A stretch of DNA of 9,786 bases from Methylophilaceae bacterium (GTDB lineage Bacteria; Pseudomonadota; Gammaproteobacteria; Burkholderiales; Methylophilaceae). Shown in pieces: positions 7,589 to 9,786 of the stretch (the stretch's first letter is position 1; each line of letters begins with the position of its first letter). The position numbers and the translations under genes were made by a program. The stretch covers positions 1 through 9,786 of the forward strand of contig JANYIK010000060.1 of assembly GCA_025362115.1 (NCBI GenBank), in the 5' to 3' direction. The notes under the pieces are model-generated. The model was not told where the DNA came from and made no database searches. It worked only from the letters and a program-made list of their open reading frames with translations.

Positions 7589-7591
7589 GAG
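7587..7591 (+). promoter_or_regulatory. Ribosome binding site deciding the nuoI start
   Basis: AGGAG overlaps the nuoH stop (TAG at 7586-7588). It directly abuts an ATG at 7592, leaving no spacing, but stands 6 nt from a second in-frame ATG at 7598. The second ATG is therefore the more likely start. Confidence 0.7.
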
Positions 7592-7597
7592 ATGGCC

Positions 7598-8089
7598 ATG
7601 TTGACCCGAATCAAAGAAGTGTTACAAAGCCTGATGCTGCTGGAACTGCTGAAAGGCATGATGCTGACCGGGCGTTATTTCTTCGCGCGCAAAATCACCA
7701 TCCAGTTCCCCGAAGAAAAAACCCCACAATCGGGACGTTTCCGTGGATTGCACGCGTTACGCCGTTATCCCAATGGCGAGGAACGTTGCATCGCCTGCAA
7801 ACTGTGCGAGGCGGTGTGTCCGGCGCTGGCGATTACTATTGAGTCCGAACAGCGTGAAGACAACACTCGCCGCACCACACGCTATGACATAGACCTCACC
7901 AAGTGCATTTTTTGCGGCATGTGCGAAGAATCCTGTCCGGTGGATTCCATCGTGGAAACGCGGATTTTGGAGTACCACGGCGAGAAAAAAGGCGATTTGT
8001 TGTACACCAAACCCATGCTGCTGGCGATGGGCGATAAGTATGAGGCGCAGATAGCGGCGGACAGAGCCGCTGATGCACAATATAGATGA
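7598..8089 (+). CDS. nuoI: NADH-quinone oxidoreductase subunit I (NuoI, 23 kDa-type, 2x[4Fe-4S])
   Basis: NuoI is a ferredoxin-like subunit that carries clusters N6a and N6b and bridges NuoG to NuoB. From the ATG at 7598 it is 163 aa (MLTRIKEVLQSLML...); the ATG at 7592 would add only Met-Ala and is too close to the AGGAG. An N-terminal amphipathic helix that lies along the membrane is followed by two C-x2-C-x2-C-x3-C-P motifs. The first is Cys64, 67, 70 and 74 (CIACKLCEAVCP); the second is Cys103, 106, 109 and 113 (CIFCGMCEESCP). The C-terminus (KYEAQIAADRAADAQYR) looks complete, so the repeat element that begins a few bases after the stop has not damaged the gene. Confidence 0.98.
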   Translation: MLTRIKEVLQSLMLLELLKGMMLTGRYFFARKITIQFPEEKTPQSGRFRGLHALRRYPNGEERCIACKLCEAVCPALAITIESEQREDNTRRTTRYDIDLTKCIFCGMCEESCPVDSIVETRILEYHGEKKGDLLYTKPMLLAMGDKYEAQIAADRAADAQYR

Positions 8090-8186
8090 ACTCAGGGAAG
8101 AGGGAAGAGCGAAGAGGGGAGAGTAAAAAACGGGAAAGTGTGGGTTTTACCTTTCCCCCTTTACCCTTCTCCCTTCTCAAAAAATA
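8090..8186. other. nuoI-nuoJ intergenic gap with a purine/pyrimidine repeat element
   Basis: This 97-nt gap is the second long interruption of the otherwise tight operon. It is almost entirely filled by the element at 8094-8178, described separately. No open frame of note and no promoter motif I would defend is visible. The last bases before nuoJ (TCAAAAAATA) lack a Shine-Dalgarno-like purine motif. Confidence 0.85.
8094..8178. repeat. Purine heptamer array with opposing pyrimidine arm (imperfect hairpin element)
   Basis: The left part has four tandem heptamers: GGGAAGA at 8095, GGGAAGA at 8102, GCGAAGA at 8109 and GGGGAGA at 8116. The right part is pyrimidine-rich and ends with two CCCTTCT units at 8164-8170 and 8171-8177. 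A central 7-bp stem pairs GGGAAAG (8132-8138) with CTTTCCC (8151-8157) around a 12-nt loop. The outer purine and pyrimidine arms can continue pairing imperfectly with G-U wobbles, for example 8111-8123 against 8166-8178. GTAAAA (8123-8128) and TTTTAC (8145-8150) form a competing inner stem. It looks like an inserted dispersed repeat, but that is inference. It is unlike the nuoC-nuoD element in sequence. Confidence 0.7.
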
Positions 8187-8819
8187 ATGATTTTTCAAGA
8201 CTACGTTTTCTACTTTTTGGCAGCCATCATGCTGTACGCCGGTCTGCGCGTGATTACTACGCGTAATCCGGTACAAGCCGCGCTGTTCTTGGTGCTGGCA
8301 TTTTTCACAGCGGCCGGCATCTGGTTACTGCTGCAAGCTGAGTTCCTCGCGATTACTCTTGTTTTAGTCTACGTCGGCGCAGTGATGGTGTTGTTCCTGT
8401 TCGTGGTGATGATGCTGGACATCAATCTGGACAAGTTGCGCGAAGGATTTTGGGATTACTTTCCTCTTGCGGCATTTATCGGCGTGCTGATGGCTGTGGA
8501 AATGGCGATGGTGTTGGGAGTGCGCCACTTTGGTGGTGCCGCAGAACCAGCACAACACGGGGCGGATTACAGTAATACGGCAGAATTAGGGCGCGTGCTT
8601 TATACCCAATACTTGTATCCCTTTGAATTGGCCTCTGTGGTGTTATTGGTGGCGATAGTGGCGGCGATTGCGCTGACCATGCGCCGTCGCAAGGGTAATA
8701 AGTATAACGACCCTGCTGAGCAGGTGAAAGTGAAGCGCGCGGATCGTTTGAAGGTGGTCAAGATGGAGTCTTTCAAAGAGCCGCCTGAGCCGGCACCGGC
8801 AGAAGGAGAGCCGTCATGA
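8187..8819 (+). CDS. nuoJ: NADH-quinone oxidoreductase subunit J (NuoJ, ND6-type membrane subunit)
   Basis: NuoJ is a membrane-arm subunit that helps link quinone chemistry to the proton channels. The 210-aa protein begins MIFQDYVFYFLAAIMLYAGL and has about five hydrophobic segments (roughly residues 5-22, 29-49, 53-77, 91-112 and 147-165). ITTRNPVQAALFLVLAFF is the typical first loop and second helix. LVLVYVGAVMVLFLFVVMML (59-78) is the conserved third helix with Tyr62, where family structures show a pi-bulge. A charged, Pro/Glu-rich cytoplasmic tail follows from about residue 166 and ends PPEPAPAEGEPS. The ATG at 8187 is the only sensible start, yet it has no visible Shine-Dalgarno because the preceding sequence is the repeat's pyrimidine arm and an A-run. 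The stop overlaps nuoK by four bases (ATGA). Confidence 0.97.
   Translation: MIFQDYVFYFLAAIMLYAGLRVITTRNPVQAALFLVLAFFTAAGIWLLLQAEFLAITLVLVYVGAVMVLFLFVVMMLDINLDKLREGFWDYFPLAAFIGVLMAVEMAMVLGVRHFGGAAEPAQHGADYSNTAELGRVLYTQYLYPFELASVVLLVAIVAAIALTMRRRKGNKYNDPAEQVKVKRADRLKVVKMESFKEPPEPAPAEGEPS
8803..8808 (+). promoter_or_regulatory. Ribosome binding site of nuoK
   Basis: AAGGAG lies 7 nt before the ATG at 8816 and 10 nt before a second in-frame ATG at 8819. The spacing slightly favours the first. The difference is one residue. Confidence 0.65.
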
Positions 8820-9127
8820 TGCACGTCGGGTTATCGCACTATTTGATTTTGGGTTCGCTGTTGTTCGCTATCAGCGTGGTGGGCATATTCCTCAACCGCA
8901 AAAACGTGATTATTTTGCTGATGGCGATAGAACTGATGTTGCTGGCGGTAAACATGAACTTCATCGCCTTCTCCTACTATTTGAATGACATCGCGGGGCA
9001 GGTGTTCGTGTTTTTTATCTTGACGGTTGCCGCCGCAGAATCCGCCATAGGCTTGGCGATTCTGGTGGTGCTGTTCCGTAGTTTGAATACGATTAACGTA
9101 GACGATTTGGATTCCCTTAAGGGTTAG
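8816..9127 (+). CDS. nuoK: NADH-quinone oxidoreductase subunit K (NuoK, ND4L-type membrane subunit)
   Basis: NuoK is a small three-helix membrane subunit next to NuoJ that carries two buried glutamates in the proton pathway. The 103-aa protein has hydrophobic segments at about residues 7-27, 32-54 and 61-88. NRKNVIILLMAIELMLLAVN contains Glu39, and FILTVAAAESAIGLAILVVL contains Glu75; these correspond to the functional Glu36 and Glu72 of E. coli NuoK. The length is one or two residues more than usual, and the doubled ATG means the protein may start at the second Met. It overlaps nuoJ by four bases, and six bases separate it from nuoL. Confidence 0.98.
   Translation: MMHVGLSHYLILGSLLFAISVVGIFLNRKNVIILLMAIELMLLAVNMNFIAFSYYLNDIAGQVFVFFILTVAAAESAIGLAILVVLFRSLNTINVDDLDSLKG
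9119..9123 (+). promoter_or_regulatory. Ribosome binding site of nuoL
   Basis: AAGGG at the end of nuoK is 10 nt before the ATG at 9134 and 19 nt before the next in-frame ATG at 9143. This favours the upstream start. Confidence 0.5.
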
Positions 9128-9133
9128 CGCTTG

Positions 9134-9786
9134 ATGACCAATATGCAAACCGTATATTTAGCAACCCCGCTCCTGCCTTTGTTCGCGGCTGTAGTGGTGG
9201 GGTTGTTTGGCCGCAAGCTGCCGCGTGCCGCCGCGCACTGGATCACGGTGCTGGGAGTGGCGGGGGCATTTGCTTTGTCGGTGTGCGTGTTGCAAGACGT
9301 GCTGGCAGGTCGTACTTTCAATGGCGCGGTGTACACGTGGTTGACTAGCGGTGATACCAGTTTTGAAGTGGGTTTTTTAATAGATTCTTTATCCGCGATG
9401 ATGATGGTGGTGGTGACCTTTGTCTCGCTCATGGTGCATATCTATACCATAGGTTATATGGCGGAAGACCCCGGCTATAGCCGTTTTTTCAGCTACATCT
9501 CGCTGTTCACCTTCTCCATGCTGATGCTGGTGATGGCCAATAATTTCATGCAGTTGTTTTTTGGCTGGGAAGCCGTAGGGTTAGTGTCTTACCTGTTGAT
9601 TGGTTTCTGGTACACGCGCCCCACTGCGGTTTTTGCCAATATGAAAGCTTTCCTCGTCAACCGTGTGGGCGACTTTGGTTTTCTGTTGGGCATAGGCCTG
9701 GTGCTGCACTATCTGGGCAGTCTGGATTACGCCGCCGTGTTCTCGGTCGCGCCTGAATTCGCCGATGCCACGGTGAGCATCATCCC
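9134..9786 (+). CDS. nuoL: NADH-quinone oxidoreductase subunit L (NuoL, ND5-type), 3'-truncated by the window edge
   Basis: NuoL is the distal antiporter-like proton-pumping subunit of the membrane arm. Only the first 217 codons are inside the window; the family is usually more than 600 aa. The translation starts MTNMQTVYLATPLLPLFAAV and is strongly hydrophobic throughout. Diagnostic pieces are FLIDSLSAMMMVVVTFVS (residues 81-98), VHIYTIGYMAEDPGYSRFFS (101-120), LFFGWEAVGLVSYLLIGFWY (141-160) with the conserved Glu146 (Glu144 of E. coli NuoL), and the KAFLVNRVGDFGFLLG block (171-186). The lysine expected in the seventh helix lies beyond the edge. No internal stop or frameshift is seen. Confidence 0.97.
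   Translation, partial: MTNMQTVYLATPLLPLFAAVVVGLFGRKLPRAAAHWITVLGVAGAFALSVCVLQDVLAGRTFNGAVYTWLTSGDTSFEVGFLIDSLSAMMMVVVTFVSLMVHIYTIGYMAEDPGYSRFFSYISLFTFSMLMLVMANNFMQLFFGWEAVGLVSYLLIGFWYTRPTAVFANMKAFLVNRVGDFGFLLGIGLVLHYLGSLDYAAVFSVAPEFADATVSII

Noticed and set aside
8123..8157. Minus-strand intrinsic terminator: a 7-bp stem followed on the minus strand by G and six T's.
   Set aside because: The stem is short, and no minus-strand gene lies nearby for it to terminate. On the plus strand there is no T-run after the hairpin, so it is not an operon terminator either.
2..9786. A previously undescribed biological system.
   Set aside because: Every coding stretch is a standard complex I subunit in the standard order, with intact motifs and no extra or unknown gene. 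Only the two intergenic repeats are unexplained.

Overview
The window is a stretch of a bacterial nuo operon, which encodes the proton-pumping NADH:quinone oxidoreductase (respiratory complex I, NDH-1). All eleven genes lie on the plus strand in the order nuoB-C-D-E-F-G-H-I-J-K-L. nuoB lacks only its first few codons at the left edge and nuoL runs off the right edge. nuoA upstream and nuoM/nuoN downstream are expected from the usual order but are not visible. No RNA gene, transposase, CRISPR array, operon promoter or operon terminator was seen.

The organism is probably a betaproteobacterium. nuoC and nuoD are separate genes, not the fused nuoCD of E. coli. NuoG lacks the N7 cluster cysteines and NuoB has the mitochondrial-like YYHYSYS segment. 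Overall the proteins read like those of Nitrosomonadales/Gallionellaceae-type bacteria. The family-level placement is from memory of these proteins and was not tested by a search.

Layout: positions 2-2893 carry the quinone-proximal connecting subunits (NuoB, C, D) and then NuoE. Positions 2890-6548 complete the NADH-oxidising module (NuoF with FMN, NuoG with a chain of Fe-S clusters). Positions 6548-9786 carry the membrane arm (NuoH, J, K, L) with the ferredoxin-like NuoI between H and J. Electrons run NADH -> FMN (NuoF) -> Fe-S clusters in F, G, I and B -> quinone at the NuoB/NuoD/NuoH interface, and this drives ion translocation through H, J, K and L. All cluster-binding cysteines that can be checked are present and every reading frame is intact.

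Most junctions are very tight, from a 4-nt overlap to a 9-nt gap, which implies one transcript and translational coupling. Two junctions break this pattern. The nuoC-nuoD gap (107 nt) holds a perfect 27-bp inverted repeat whose arms are each themselves a small hairpin. The nuoI-nuoJ gap (97 nt) holds a purine-rich heptamer array followed by a pyrimidine-rich arm, and leaves nuoJ without a recognisable ribosome binding site. These two elements are the only structures the genes do not explain. I see no new biological system here; the window is otherwise ordinary core metabolism.
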